Positions 1 through 7,893 are shown, numbered from the stretch's first letter. The stretch is DNA of 42,711 bases from Polaromonas sp. JS666 (GCF_900103405.1 NZ_FNHX01000017.1:1-42711); one strand, 5' to 3'. The notes: a model not told the origin generated them from the letters alone. Program-made: numbers and translations.

Positions 1-451
1 CGCCTTCGACCTCGACCTTGGAGGCAAAGGTGGCCTGGGGCCAGCCCAGCAGCGCGGCCAGCATCTGGCCGGTCTGGTTGCAGTCGTCGTCGATGGCCTG
101 CTTGCCCAGGATGACGAGCTGGGGTTGTTCTTTCTCGACCAGGGCCTTGAGCAGCTTGGCCACGGCCAGGGGCTGCAGTTCTTCGGCGGTCTCGACCAGG
201 ATGGCGCGGTCGGCGCCGATCGCCATGGCGGTGCGCAGGGTTTCCTGGCACTGGGCAACGCCGCAGCTGACGGCGATGACTTCGGTGACGACGCCCTTTT
301 CTTTCAGGCGCGTGGCTTCCTCGACGGCGATCTCGTCAAACGGGTTCATGCTCATCTTGACGTTGGCGATGTCGACACCGCTGCCATCGGATTTGACGCG
401 GACTTTCACGTTGTAGTCGACTACACGTTTGACGGGGACCAGGACCTTCAT
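1..451 (-). CDS. etfB: Electron transfer flavoprotein beta subunit (partial)
   Basis: Carries electrons from acyl-CoA dehydrogenases, in complex with EtfA, towards the quinone pool through ETF:quinone oxidoreductase. About 150 N-terminal residues are visible and the gene runs off the window edge. It begins MKVLVPVKRVVDYNVKVR, the characteristic EtfB opening, and continues through a segment around MNPFDEIAVEEA and a later GKQAIDDD stretch that is typical of the nucleotide-binding region. An AAGGA ribosome site lies about eight bases before the ATG. It is the last visible gene of a leftward run fdxA-fpr-tetR-enamidase-etfB. EtfA would be expected just outside the window. In this setting it could serve a glutaryl-CoA dehydrogenase at the end of the proposed nicotinate pathway, but ETF is also a housekeeping protein. 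The identification is firm; the link to the pathway is inference. Confidence 0.93.
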   Translation of the reverse strand, partial: MKVLVPVKRVVDYNVKVRVKSDGSGVDIANVKMSMNPFDEIAVEEATRLKEKGVVTEVIAVSCGVAQCQETLRTAMAIGADRAILVETAEELQPLAVAKLLKALVEKEQPQLVILGKQAIDDDCNQTGQMLAALLGWPQATFASKVEVEG

Positions 452-526
452 TGACCAATTCCTTGATGCTGGATGAATAAATGGCGCGCAGGGCTACCCC
501 CGCGCGGGGAAAAAATGGAGGCAGCC

Positions 527-1720
527 TCAGGCCGCGACGATCTGGGGGATTTGCGTGGCCGGCGGCGTGTTGCGGCTGCGGCCGCAGCGCACCAGGCCGT
601 CAATCATCACCATGCCGACGCCGGGGATGTCGCCGCGCTGGATGCTGTCGAGGATGTCGCGCCCGGCGGAGTGCTGGGCCTTGTCCATAAAGACAAAGTC
701 GGCATCGCGGCCGGCTTCTATCAGGCCGCAGTTGAGTTTGCGGATGCGCGCCGTGTTGCCGGTGGCAAAACAAAAGGCCAGCTCCGGCGGGATGTTGCCC
801 AGGCTGCAAAGCAGGGAGATCAGGCGCAACATGCCCAGCGGCTGGACACCCGAGCCGGCAGGGCCGTCGGTGCCCAGGATGACGCGGTGCGGGCACTTGA
901 GCTGCAGCGCCGCCTGCGCGGCGGCGATCGCGACCTTCTCGTTGCCGTTGTGGACGATCTCGATCGCGCGCGAGGACTTCTCGCAGAGTTCGCAGACATG
1001 CGCTTCCGACAGCGCCGTGTGCCCGCCGTTGATGTGGCCTATCACGTCCGCATCAGCCTCCAGCACCACGTCCTTGTCGATCAGGCCGGAGCCCGGGATC
1101 GACGGGCCGCCGGTGTGGATGGTGCTCTGGATGCCGTATTTGCGCGCCCAGCCGACCATTTCCTTGGCCTCGTAGCCCGCCTTGACGGAGCCCAGGCCCA
1201 CTTCGCCGAGCAGCGTGACCCCGGCCTCGGCCAGGTCCTTGAAGTCCTGCTCGGTCATGCCTTTTTCGATGATGGGCGCGCCGGCCAGCACCTTGACGCC
1301 GCCCGGGCGGAAGTTGTCGAAGGCGCGCTGCGCGGTGATGGCCAGCGCCTTCAGGCCCACGATGTCCTTGGGCCGCCCCGGCAGGTGGACTTCGCCGGCC
1401 GAGATCATGGTGGTGACCCCGCCGTGCATGGTCGAGTCTATCCAGCCGATCTGGTTCTGGCGCGGTGTCCAGTCGCCGAAGACCGGGTGCACATGGCTGT
1501 CGATCAAGCCGGGCGCCACGCAGGTCTGCTGCGCGTCGATCACGGTCTGCGCGTGCGCGATGTCGCAGTCCTTGGCCTTGCCGACGGCCATGATCAGGCC
1601 GTCGTTCACGACGATGGTGTCGGCGTCCAGGATGGGGCGGTCTATGTCGCCGGACAGCAGCAAGCCGATGTTTTTGATGACGACTTTTCCGGACTTGCCG
1701 GTCGATGCTGCTTCTGCCAT
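527..1720 (-). CDS. ena: Enamidase (amidohydrolase superfamily), nicotinate-pathway type
   Basis: Predicted to open the ring of 6-oxo-1,4,5,6-tetrahydronicotinate, giving 2-formylglutarate and ammonia, as the Eubacterium barkeri enamidase does. The protein has 397 residues, close to the family length. It shows the amidohydrolase metal motif DSHVH (H76, H78), a GEVGLG segment with K180 as candidate bridging lysine, IHTGG (H202), GHINGG (H229) and GTDGP (D285). The C-terminal SRNTPPA is nearly the same as I recall for the clostridial enzyme, as are TTMISAG and PGRP near residues 103-116. An AGAGG ribosome site precedes the ATG. It sits downstream of fdxA, fpr and tetR and upstream of etfB, and its partner enzyme, the 6-hydroxynicotinate reductase, is divergent 2.3 kb away. 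Dihydroorotase or imidazolonepropionase are less likely because of the specific motif matches. Confidence 0.88.
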   Translation of the reverse strand: MAEAASTGKSGKVVIKNIGLLLSGDIDRPILDADTIVVNDGLIMAVGKAKDCDIAHAQTVIDAQQTCVAPGLIDSHVHPVFGDWTPRQNQIGWIDSTMHGGVTTMISAGEVHLPGRPKDIVGLKALAITAQRAFDNFRPGGVKVLAGAPIIEKGMTEQDFKDLAEAGVTLLGEVGLGSVKAGYEAKEMVGWARKYGIQSTIHTGGPSIPGSGLIDKDVVLEADADVIGHINGGHTALSEAHVCELCEKSSRAIEIVHNGNEKVAIAAAQAALQLKCPHRVILGTDGPAGSGVQPLGMLRLISLLCSLGNIPPELAFCFATGNTARIRKLNCGLIEAGRDADFVFMDKAQHSAGRDILDSIQRGDIPGVGMVMIDGLVRCGRSRNTPPATQIPQIVAA

Positions 1721-1757
1721 GGATGGCCTCTTTTCAGTGATGTGTGTGGGGGGGGAA

Positions 1758-2456
1758 TCAGGGGTTCAGCATGACGGTGCGCAGCACGGTGCTGATGATG
1801 AAGGCCTGCCACTGGGCCAGCGCTTCGGGCGACTGCAGGTCTTCGCCAAGGAAGGCCGACAGCGTGTGGCGGTTGGAGATGTAAAAGTAACCCGTCGCCG
1901 CGATCAGCAGGTAGACGTTGCGGGCGGAGACATCTGAGCGGAAGATTTTCTTGCGCACCCCGCTTTCCAGCAGCTGCCGGATGATGGCGATGGCGGGCGA
2001 CGAGTAATCTCGCGCGCGCTGCGACTTGGCGATGTGCTTGCCGCGGTGCAGGTTCTCGGTGTTGAGCAGGGTGATGAACTCGGGGTTCTTGCTGTAGTAG
2101 GAGACCACGAAGCAGATCACGTCCGTCAGGGATTCGACGGGATGCTCGATGTCCAGCGACAGCTCGAGCTCCGCATCGTTCATGCGGCGGTACATGTCTT
2201 CGAGAACTTCGATGAACAAGCCTTCCTTGCTGCCGAAGTAGTAATAAATCATGCGGTCGAAGGACTTGGCCGACTTGGAGATTTTCTCCACGCTGCCGCC
2301 GTCGTAGCCGTAACGCGCGAAGACTTTTGTGGCCGCGCGCAGGATGTTGTCGCGCGTGGTCTGCGCGGCCTGCTCCCGCACGCCCGGCCGTTTGGCTGCC
2401 GCGCGTTTGGGCGCCGCGGCGCGCGGCGTGGTGGTTTTGGCGGTCTTCACTGTCAT
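1758..2456 (-). CDS. TetR/AcrR-family transcriptional regulator
   Basis: A 232-residue repressor-type protein. Residues about 1-28 form a basic Ala/Lys/Pro-rich tail, followed by a TetR helix-turn-helix (about 35-80, with KVFARYGYDGGSVEKIS and the conserved YYYFGSKEGLF after the recognition helix). The rest is an all-helical ligand domain. The start at MTVKTAKTTT was chosen because the upstream in-frame sequence lies in a non-coding-looking gap after the reductase gene. It sits between fpr and the enamidase gene, so it is probably autoregulated and controls the divergent operons through the half-site array at 3773-3935. The likely effector is the aromatic acid or one of its products. Both the target and the effector are inferred from position only. 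Confidence 0.85.
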   Translation of the reverse strand: MTVKTAKTTTPRAAAPKRAAAKRPGVREQAAQTTRDNILRAATKVFARYGYDGGSVEKISKSAKSFDRMIYYYFGSKEGLFIEVLEDMYRRMNDAELELSLDIEHPVESLTDVICFVVSYYSKNPEFITLLNTENLHRGKHIAKSQRARDYSSPAIAIIRQLLESGVRKKIFRSDVSARNVYLLIAATGYFYISNRHTLSAFLGEDLQSPEALAQWQAFIISTVLRTVMLNP

Positions 2457-2562
2457 GGATGGGTGTCCGGTCGCGGTTGGCAAAGGGGCGGGCCTAAGGC
2501 CGCCGGGGAAGAAATTTCCCGGGTAGTGTAGGGCGGAAGCAAACGCCGGGCCATCTTCTTCC

Positions 2563-3336
2563 TCACTGCTCGGCGAAGGCGCGTTCAATCACGAAGTCGC
2601 CCGGCCTGGAGGTGTTGCCTTCCGTGAAGCCCTTGCCCTCCAGCATGTGCTTGAGGTCCTTGAGCATGCCGGGGCTGCCGCAGATCATGACCCTGTCGTG
2701 CGCCGCATCCAGCGGCGGCAGGCCCAGGTCCGCCTGCATCTTTCCGGTTTCGATCAGGTCGGTGACGCGCCCCATGTTGCGGTAGGCTTCGCGCGTGACG
2801 GTGGGGTAGTACAGCAACTGCTTGGAGATCAAGTCGCCGAGGAATTCGTGCTGGGGCAGGTGCTCGACGACCAGGTCATGGTAGGCCAGTTCGTCGGCCT
2901 GGCGCACGCCGTGGACCAGCACGACCTGCTCGAACTGCTCGTAGGTTGCCGGGTCGCGGATGATGCTCATGAAGGGTGCCAGGCCGGTGCCGGTCGAGAG
3001 CAGGTAGAGCCGCTTGCCTGGCAGCAGGTAGTCGATGACCAGCGTGCCGGTGGGCTTGCGCCCGACGATGATCTTGTCGCCGACCTGGATGTGCTGCAGG
3101 CGCGAGGTCAGCGGGCCGTCTTCCACCTTGATGCTGAGGAATTCCAGGTGCTCCTCATGGTTGGGGCTCACGATGCTGTAGGCGCGCAGCAGGGGCTTGT
3201 CGTTGACCCTGAGGCCGATCATGGTGAAGTGCCCGTTGCTGAAACGCAGCGAGGTGTCGCGGGTGGTGGTGAAGGTGAACAGGCGGTTGGTCCAGTGGTG
3301 GACGGACAGGACGGTTTCTTCGTTGAAGGCGCTCAT
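2563..3336 (-). CDS. fpr: Ferredoxin-NADP(+) reductase, bacterial FPR type
   Basis: FAD enzyme that exchanges electrons between NADPH and ferredoxin or flavodoxin in the cytoplasm. The protein has 257 residues from the ATG at 3336 (MSAFNEETVL), the normal size for the compact bacterial class. The FAD-binding RAYS motif is at 51-54, the NADP-binding STGTGLAPF loop near 115-122, and CGSPGML is near the C-terminus. The final residues ERAFAEQ keep the bacterial-type tail beyond the usual terminal aromatic. It lies 55 bp downstream of a 7Fe ferredoxin gene, so the pair forms a dedicated NADPH-to-ferredoxin module. The divergent neighbour encodes an iron-sulfur reductase, which suggests this module feeds it; a general redox-stress role is the alternative. 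Confidence 0.9.
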   Translation of the reverse strand: MSAFNEETVLSVHHWTNRLFTFTTTRDTSLRFSNGHFTMIGLRVNDKPLLRAYSIVSPNHEEHLEFLSIKVEDGPLTSRLQHIQVGDKIIVGRKPTGTLVIDYLLPGKRLYLLSTGTGLAPFMSIIRDPATYEQFEQVVLVHGVRQADELAYHDLVVEHLPQHEFLGDLISKQLLYYPTVTREAYRNMGRVTDLIETGKMQADLGLPPLDAAHDRVMICGSPGMLKDLKHMLEGKGFTEGNTSRPGDFVIERAFAEQ

Positions 3337-3391
3337 GGTGGTGTGGGTGTAGAGAGTCGGTGTGAAAGAGTCGCGGGCCGGGCCTGGGGCT

Positions 3392-3718
3392 TCAGCCGAG
3401 ATCCAGGTCCGCCAGCTTGTGGGTCTTGTCCTTCCAGAGCTCGGCGTCCGGCAGGGGCGCGGTGCGCTTGGAGATGGTGGGCCACAGCTTGGCCAGCCTT
3501 GCATTGATTTCCAGGAAGGGCTTGAACTGCTCGGGGGTGTCGGTGTCCGCGTAAATCGCGTTCACCGGGCATTCCGGGATGCAGACGGCACAGTCTATGC
3601 ATTCGTCCGGGTCTATGACCAGAAAGTCCGGGCCCTGCTTGAAGCAATCCACCGGGCACACGTCCACACAGTCGGTGTATTTGCATTTGATGCAGGCGTC
3701 GGTCACTACGTGCGTCAC
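3392..3718 (-). CDS. fdxA: 7Fe ferredoxin ([3Fe-4S][4Fe-4S]), FdxA type
   Basis: Small soluble electron carrier of 108 residues. The cysteine pattern matches Azotobacter ferredoxin I shifted by one residue: C9, C12, C17, C21, C25 and then C40, C43, C46, C50. That gives one 3Fe and one 4Fe cluster. The FdxA-specific C-terminal tail (LWPTISKRTAPLPDAELW) is present. A GTG start was chosen because AAGGAG lies five bases before it and the sequence from there aligns with the mature FdxA N-terminus; the longer in-frame extension runs into the operator array and looks unlike protein. It is the first gene of the leftward operon and pairs with fpr. The probable client is the divergent 6-hydroxynicotinate reductase, by inference. 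Confidence 0.92.
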   Translation of the reverse strand: MTHVVTDACIKCKYTDCVDVCPVDCFKQGPDFLVIDPDECIDCAVCIPECPVNAIYADTDTPEQFKPFLEINARLAKLWPTISKRTAPLPDAELWKDKTHKLADLDLG

Positions 3719-3994
3719 AAGAACTCCTTTGCGCGGCGGTTCGGGCCGGCGATCGTCGATGCAGGCAATGTGCCACATTAATGTAGTGAACGCAACATTT
3801 AAGTTAAGTGCCCGCAACATTTTTAAAAATAAATTGGAGACCGCGGTGCAAATCCTATTGCGCGGCAATTCCGTATCCGCTACATTGAATTTAAATGTAG
3901 CAAATGCAACATGTAAATTAAGTGCGCACTACATTGGGGATTGCGCCCCGGAATGGCGCCCCGGGATGGGGCCGGTGCGAACAAGGTGAACACG
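3719..3994. promoter_or_regulatory. Divergent promoter region, fdxA operon / hydroxynicotinate reductase operon
   Basis: A 276-bp gap between two divergent operons. It is far more AT-rich than the flanking genes over 3771-3935 and is filled with copies of a nonamer close to AATGT(A/T)G(C/T)G in both orientations. Copies were read at about 3780-3788, 3791-3799 (reverse), 3813-3821 (reverse), 3879-3887 (reverse), 3894-3902, 3905-3912 (reverse, weaker) and 3927-3935 (reverse). GCTACATT and AATGTAGC at 3880-3887 and 3894-3901 form a perfect 8-bp inverted repeat. Such an array suggests cooperative binding by one regulator, most likely the TetR protein at 1758-2456. I could not place the -35/-10 boxes with confidence. 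Confidence 0.72.
3781..3935. repeat. Pair of 41-bp imperfect direct repeats (candidate operators)
   Basis: The segments 3781-3821 and 3895-3935 align without gaps over 41 bases with 33 identities by eye. Both start with ATGTAG, contain GCAACAT at the same offset, share TTAAGTGC, and end in a reverse half-site (CGCAACATT or CACTACATT). The start-to-start distance is 114 bp. The regular internal layout argues for two equivalent operator units, one serving each divergent promoter. Confidence 0.75.
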
Positions 3995-5626
3995 ATGACC
4001 GAACACACAAAAACGGACGGCCTGCCGGGCATGGACGGCTTACCCCAGGTGCTGGAAAAGGCCAGGCCGCGCAATGAGCGCATGAACAGCGAGAAGATCG
4101 AGTGCAACGCCTGCCCGGTGTTGTGTCAGATTTCCGACGGCCGCAGCGGCGCCTGCGATCGCTATGCCAACCATGGTGGCACCCTGGTGCGTGTGGACCC
4201 CGTGCTGCTGCTGCGCCGCACCCTGTCCGGCTCGGAGCCGCAGCTGGTCTCCTTTGCGGGGCGTGAGGTTGTAGCGCCGCCTGCGACCAAGGACGGCACT
4301 GCGGACGGCCTGCCCGCGGCGGCGCCGGCCTGGAGCGGCGACCTGTTGCTGGCCGACGAGGTATTTGTCACCGGCGTCGGCTCCTCGACGACTTACCCCG
4401 ACTACAAACCCGCGCCTTTCATCGTGTCGTCGAAGGCGGCCGGCGTGGACCTGGTCACCGTGGTCACCGAAGGGATCTTCAGCTACTGCAGCTTCAAGGT
4501 GAAGATAGACACCGACCGCTTCCTGGGTGCGGAGCAGGCCAATGTGCGCTGCAAGGGCGAAGTGGTCGGCCACGTGACGACGGCCGAATACGGCTCCCAG
4601 ATGCTGTCACTGGGCGGCGTGCACCACCTGACCGGCGGCAGCAAGAAGGAAGGCCGCGTAACGGTCGAGATGATGCAGGCGCTGGGCAACAAGCAGGCCG
4701 TGGAGTTCACCATCGACGGCGGCTCGCAAATCCTGATCCAGGCGGGCCGCGCGCCTGTCGTGAACGGCGTGGAGGAAAAACGTATGCGCGTGGGCTGCGG
4801 TTCGGCCACGGTCGGCATCTTTGCCAAGCAGCTGTTCGGTAAGCTCGATGAGGTCGTCGTGGTCGACGACCACATCACCGGCGTGCTGACCGAACACCAG
4901 GCCGGCCGCTGCCTGGACATGCCGCCTTCCGGTATCAAGATGCGCGGGCGCAAGTCCACGCCGGGGCGCTATTTCCAGGTCGCCAATCCCGGTGTGGGCT
5001 GGGGCGGCACCGACATCGCCGACCCGCTGTCCATCATCGAAACCTGGGATGCGTCCGTGGCCTGGCCCGGCCTGCGCCTGCTGATGACCTCCACCACCGG
5101 CGAGCATGCGAGCTGGTATGTGCTCGATGAGGCGCTGAATCCGGTCGAGCAGGAGATGCCGCCCGAAGTGCGCCGCATCGTGGAGCGCATCGGCGAGAAC
5201 TGCGAACCCTCGCTGTCCACCGTGCTTTTCCTCGGCGGGGCCGGCGGCAGCCTGCGCGCCGGCGTCACGGAGAACCCCGTCCTGCTGACGCGCGCCATCA
5301 AGGACGCGCTGGTGAACGTCACCTGCGGCGGCGCGCCGGCCTATGTCTGGCCGGGCGGCGGGATCACGGTGATGGCCGACGTCATGCGCATGCCGGACAA
5401 CAGCTTCGGGACCGTGCCCACGCCGGCCATCGTCGCGCCGATTGAATTCAGCATGAAGCTGGACGACTACCGCGCGCTGGGCGGCCACATGGACCATGTG
5501 CGCACGCTGGAGCAGGCGCTGCACCGCGGCGCCTGGCACAACGAAGGCGCGCCCACGGCCCTGGCCTGGGCCGCGCTGCCGGCCGCCAACCCCTGGCCGC
5601 TGGCGCGTCCCCCGCTGCTGGGCTGA
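3995..5626 (+). CDS. hnr: 6-hydroxynicotinate reductase-like iron-sulfur flavoprotein
   Basis: Predicted to reduce 6-hydroxynicotinate to 6-oxo-1,4,5,6-tetrahydronicotinate with ferredoxin-level electrons, the second step of the fermentative nicotinate pathway. The protein has 543 residues. Near the N-terminus IECNACPVLC followed by SGAC gives cysteines at 37, 40, 44 and 54, a C-x2-C-x3-C-x9-C cluster-binding pattern. Later Gly-rich stretches (VGCGSATVGIF, FLGGAGGSLRAG, VTCGGAPAYVWPGGGI) fit cofactor binding. The start was chosen at MTEHTKTD because AAGGTG stands six bases before this ATG; MNSEKIEC thirty residues in is a possible alternative. It heads a rightward operon with UPF0280 and two DUF1185 genes. 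The family assignment rests on recalled similarity to E. barkeri Hnr; the true substrate could be a related hydroxylated pyridine. Confidence 0.82.
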   Translation: MTEHTKTDGLPGMDGLPQVLEKARPRNERMNSEKIECNACPVLCQISDGRSGACDRYANHGGTLVRVDPVLLLRRTLSGSEPQLVSFAGREVVAPPATKDGTADGLPAAAPAWSGDLLLADEVFVTGVGSSTTYPDYKPAPFIVSSKAAGVDLVTVVTEGIFSYCSFKVKIDTDRFLGAEQANVRCKGEVVGHVTTAEYGSQMLSLGGVHHLTGGSKKEGRVTVEMMQALGNKQAVEFTIDGGSQILIQAGRAPVVNGVEEKRMRVGCGSATVGIFAKQLFGKLDEVVVVDDHITGVLTEHQAGRCLDMPPSGIKMRGRKSTPGRYFQVANPGVGWGGTDIADPLSIIETWDASVAWPGLRLLMTSTTGEHASWYVLDEALNPVEQEMPPEVRRIVERIGENCEPSLSTVLFLGGAGGSLRAGVTENPVLLTRAIKDALVNVTCGGAPAYVWPGGGITVMADVMRMPDNSFGTVPTPAIVAPIEFSMKLDDYRALGGHMDHVRTLEQALHRGAWHNEGAPTALAWAALPAANPWPLARPPLLG

Positions 5627-5638
5627 GGCTTTCCCGCC

Positions 5639-6550
5639 ATGAATGCCCAACGCACGCAACTGCCCGACGGCCGCTGGCATTTCCAGCATGGGCCCATGGA
5701 CATCGTCATCGGCGCCAACGGCAGCCCGCAGGCGGTGGAGGCGGCGCATGAGCAGGCCTGGCAGCGCTTTGGCGGCATTCTCGGCGAACTGGTGCGCGAG
5801 CTGCCCGTGCTGCGGCTGCCGGTGCAAGGACCGTGTCCGCTGAGCGGCCCGGTGGCGCGGCGCATGTGGCATGCCTGCCGGCCTTACAGGAGCGGCTTTA
5901 TCACCCCCATGGCCGCGGTGGCCGGCGCGGTGGCGCAAGAGCTGGTTGCCTGCTACACGGCAAGCGGCATCACGCGGGCCTGGATCAACAACGGCGGCGA
6001 CATCGCGCTGCATCTTGCGCCTTCGCAGTCGCTGCGCATAGGCCTGTATGCGGACATCGACCGCCTGGGCGTCGATGAAATCCTGGGCGGCGTGCAAACC
6101 GACGGGCAGTTCGAAGTCGACAGCGCCCTGCCGGTGCGCGGCGTGGCCACCAGCGGATGGCGCGGCCGCAGCTTTTCACTGGGCATCGCCGACAGCGTGA
6201 CCGTGCTGGCGCGCACCGCGGCCGAAGCCGACGCGGCCGCGACTGTGATCGCCAACGCGGTGGACGTCGCCGATGCGCGCATCCTGCGCCGGCCGGCTTG
6301 CGAATTAAAGGACGACAGCGACCTAGGCGCGATTCCCGTCACGGTGCAGGTGCCGCCGCTGGAGCCCGAGCTGGTGAGCCGCGCGCTGCACGCGGGCCTC
6401 AGGCGCGCCCAGACCTTGCGCGCGGCCGGCCTGATCTGGTCGGCGGTGCTGGTGTGCCAGGGACAGTTCATGACCACCGCCGCCGGCGCTTCGGTGCAAA
6501 GCCTGGACAACCATCGCGGCGCACGGCAAGCTGGTTCGGTATTTGCTTAA
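5639..6550 (+). CDS. UPF0280 (ApbE-like fold) family protein
   Basis: A 303-residue protein of the UPF0280 family, which is distantly related to ApbE flavin transferases and has no settled function. Typical family features are GPMDIVIGANG near the N-terminus, WINNGGDIALHL around residues 117-128, the GVATSGWRGRSFSLGIADSVTV block, and AATVIANAVD. The SFSLGIADSVTV segment resembles the part of ApbE that holds the flavin donor. The gene starts 13 bp after the reductase gene, so the two are translationally close. An attractive inference is that it attaches flavin to, or otherwise matures, the reductase. I see no classical DxxSGAT acceptor motif in the reductase, so this is only a suggestion. Confidence 0.8.
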   Translation: MNAQRTQLPDGRWHFQHGPMDIVIGANGSPQAVEAAHEQAWQRFGGILGELVRELPVLRLPVQGPCPLSGPVARRMWHACRPYRSGFITPMAAVAGAVAQELVACYTASGITRAWINNGGDIALHLAPSQSLRIGLYADIDRLGVDEILGGVQTDGQFEVDSALPVRGVATSGWRGRSFSLGIADSVTVLARTAAEADAAATVIANAVDVADARILRRPACELKDDSDLGAIPVTVQVPPLEPELVSRALHAGLRRAQTLRAAGLIWSAVLVCQGQFMTTAAGASVQSLDNHRGARQAGSVFA

Positions 6551-6572
6551 TGAAATGAATGGACCTTCAACC

Positions 6573-7214
6573 ATGATCGAAATCAGGCGCATCTTTACGC
6601 ACGTGGAGCAAATACGGCACGAGTTCGGCCCCGAGGCGCCCACGCCGCTGCTGCGCGGCGCGATTGCCGCAGTGCTGGCCAACCCCTTTGCCGGCCGCTA
6701 CGAGCCCGACATCCTGCCGATGATGGACGCGCTGCAGCCGGTCGGCATTGACATGGCCCAGCGCCTGCGCGCCGCGATGGATGTCCCGGCGGAGCGCATC
6801 GAGGGTTATGGCAAGGGCGCCATCGTGGGCGCGGCCGGGGAGCTTGAGCACGGCGCGCTCTGGCATGTGCCGGGCGGCTATGCCATGCGGGAACTGCTGG
6901 GCTGGAAGGGCGACCGCAATGCCTATGCCAAAGGCAAGGCCGAGGAAAAAACCGGGCAGCCCGGCAACGCGCTGTCCATCGTGCCTTCCACCAAAAAAGT
7001 GGGCGGGCCGGGGACGGCGCTCGATGTGCCGATGACACACGTCAACGCCAGCTATGTGCGCAGCCACTTCGACGCCATCGAGGTGCGCGTTCCAGGCGCG
7101 CCCCTGCCCGACGAAATCGTCTTCATCCTCGCGATGAGCACGGGCCCGCGCATCCATGCGCGCGTCGGCGGCCTGGCCGCCAGCGCGATCGCCAAATGGG
7201 ACGGCCTGCGCTGA
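6573..7214 (+). CDS. DUF1185 (amino acid synthesis family) protein, copy 1
   Basis: A 213-residue member of the DUF1185/AA_synth family, with no proven reaction. Signature stretches are MIEIRRI at the start, NPFAGRYEPD, YGKGAIVGAAGELEHG, PSTKKVGGPGTALDVP and YVRSHFDAIEVRVP. The last three recur in copy 2 just downstream. Compared with copy 2 it carries an insertion after the GELEHG block (about residues 90-125, rich in Lys/Glu/Ala). The start at 6573 was preferred because homologous proteins begin MIEIRK as I recall; an ATG at 6555 is possible. It follows the UPF0280 gene by about 20 bp. As pathway context it could act on the ring-opened product, for instance in decarboxylation or hydrolysis, but nothing in the sequence proves this. 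Confidence 0.82.
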   Translation: MIEIRRIFTHVEQIRHEFGPEAPTPLLRGAIAAVLANPFAGRYEPDILPMMDALQPVGIDMAQRLRAAMDVPAERIEGYGKGAIVGAAGELEHGALWHVPGGYAMRELLGWKGDRNAYAKGKAEEKTGQPGNALSIVPSTKKVGGPGTALDVPMTHVNASYVRSHFDAIEVRVPGAPLPDEIVFILAMSTGPRIHARVGGLAASAIAKWDGLR

Positions 7215-7259
7215 GCCCGGCATGAGCAGCACCCACACACATTGAGATAAGGAAACACC

Positions 7260-7844
7260 ATGAGCGCGAAGATCCGAAAAATCATTGTCCAGGTCGATGA
7301 GACGCTGATCGAAATGGGAAAAACCGTCACACCGCCCACACGCCGGGCGCTGGCCATGGCCGTGATTGAAAACCCCTTTGCCGGCGCCTACGTGGAAAAG
7401 CTCGACGAACTGATCGCCATCGGCGAAGAACTCGGCGGCCTGCTCGGCCAGAAATGCGTGCAGGCCCTGGGCATCGCGCCGGGCCAGGCGCACAGCTACG
7501 GCAAGGCCGCGATTGTGGGCGAGGCCGGCGAGCTCGAGCACGCCGCGGCCATCCTGCACCCAAAACTCGGCGCGCCCCTGCGGCTGGCGGTCGAAAAAGG
7601 CGCGGCCCTGGTGCCGTCCAGCAAAAAGCGCGGCGGCCTGGGCACGGCCATCGACGTGCCGCTGGGGCACAAGGATGCGGCCTTTGTGCGCAGCCACTTC
7701 GACGCCATGGAAGCGCGCGTGGCCGATGCGCCGCGCGCCAACGAAATTGTGGTTGCTGTCGTCGTCACGGACAGTGGCCGGCCACTACCGCGCGTGGGCG
7801 GATTGCAGGTCCACGAAATCAAGGGCGAGGACGGGCTGCGCTGA
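7260..7844 (+). CDS. DUF1185 (amino acid synthesis family) protein, copy 2
   Basis: A 194-residue paralogue of the preceding gene, with the same ordered blocks: NPFAGAYVEKLDEL, YGKAAIVGEAGELEHA, VPSSKKRGGLGTAIDVP, FVRSHFDAMEARV and PRVGGL. AAGGAA lies about six bases before the ATG. Tandem divergent copies with the same conserved core often form a hetero-oligomer or split two related steps. It closes the first translational block of the operon; the ABC importer genes follow after 49 bp. The function is unknown. Its consistent company with a hydroxynicotinate-reductase-like gene is the best clue to a role in heterocycle breakdown rather than amino acid synthesis. Confidence 0.82.
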   Translation: MSAKIRKIIVQVDETLIEMGKTVTPPTRRALAMAVIENPFAGAYVEKLDELIAIGEELGGLLGQKCVQALGIAPGQAHSYGKAAIVGEAGELEHAAAILHPKLGAPLRLAVEKGAALVPSSKKRGGLGTAIDVPLGHKDAAFVRSHFDAMEARVADAPRANEIVVAVVVTDSGRPLPRVGGLQVHEIKGEDGLR

Positions 7845-7893
7845 CGCGGGGCCTGCCAGCCATCAATTCGATCCACGACAAACAGGAGTATTT

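Noticed and set aside
473..1774. Long rightward open frame opposite the enamidase gene (433 codons)
   Set aside because: Arg/Asp/Gly/His-rich product without family motifs; it is the antisense shadow of a high-GC gene.
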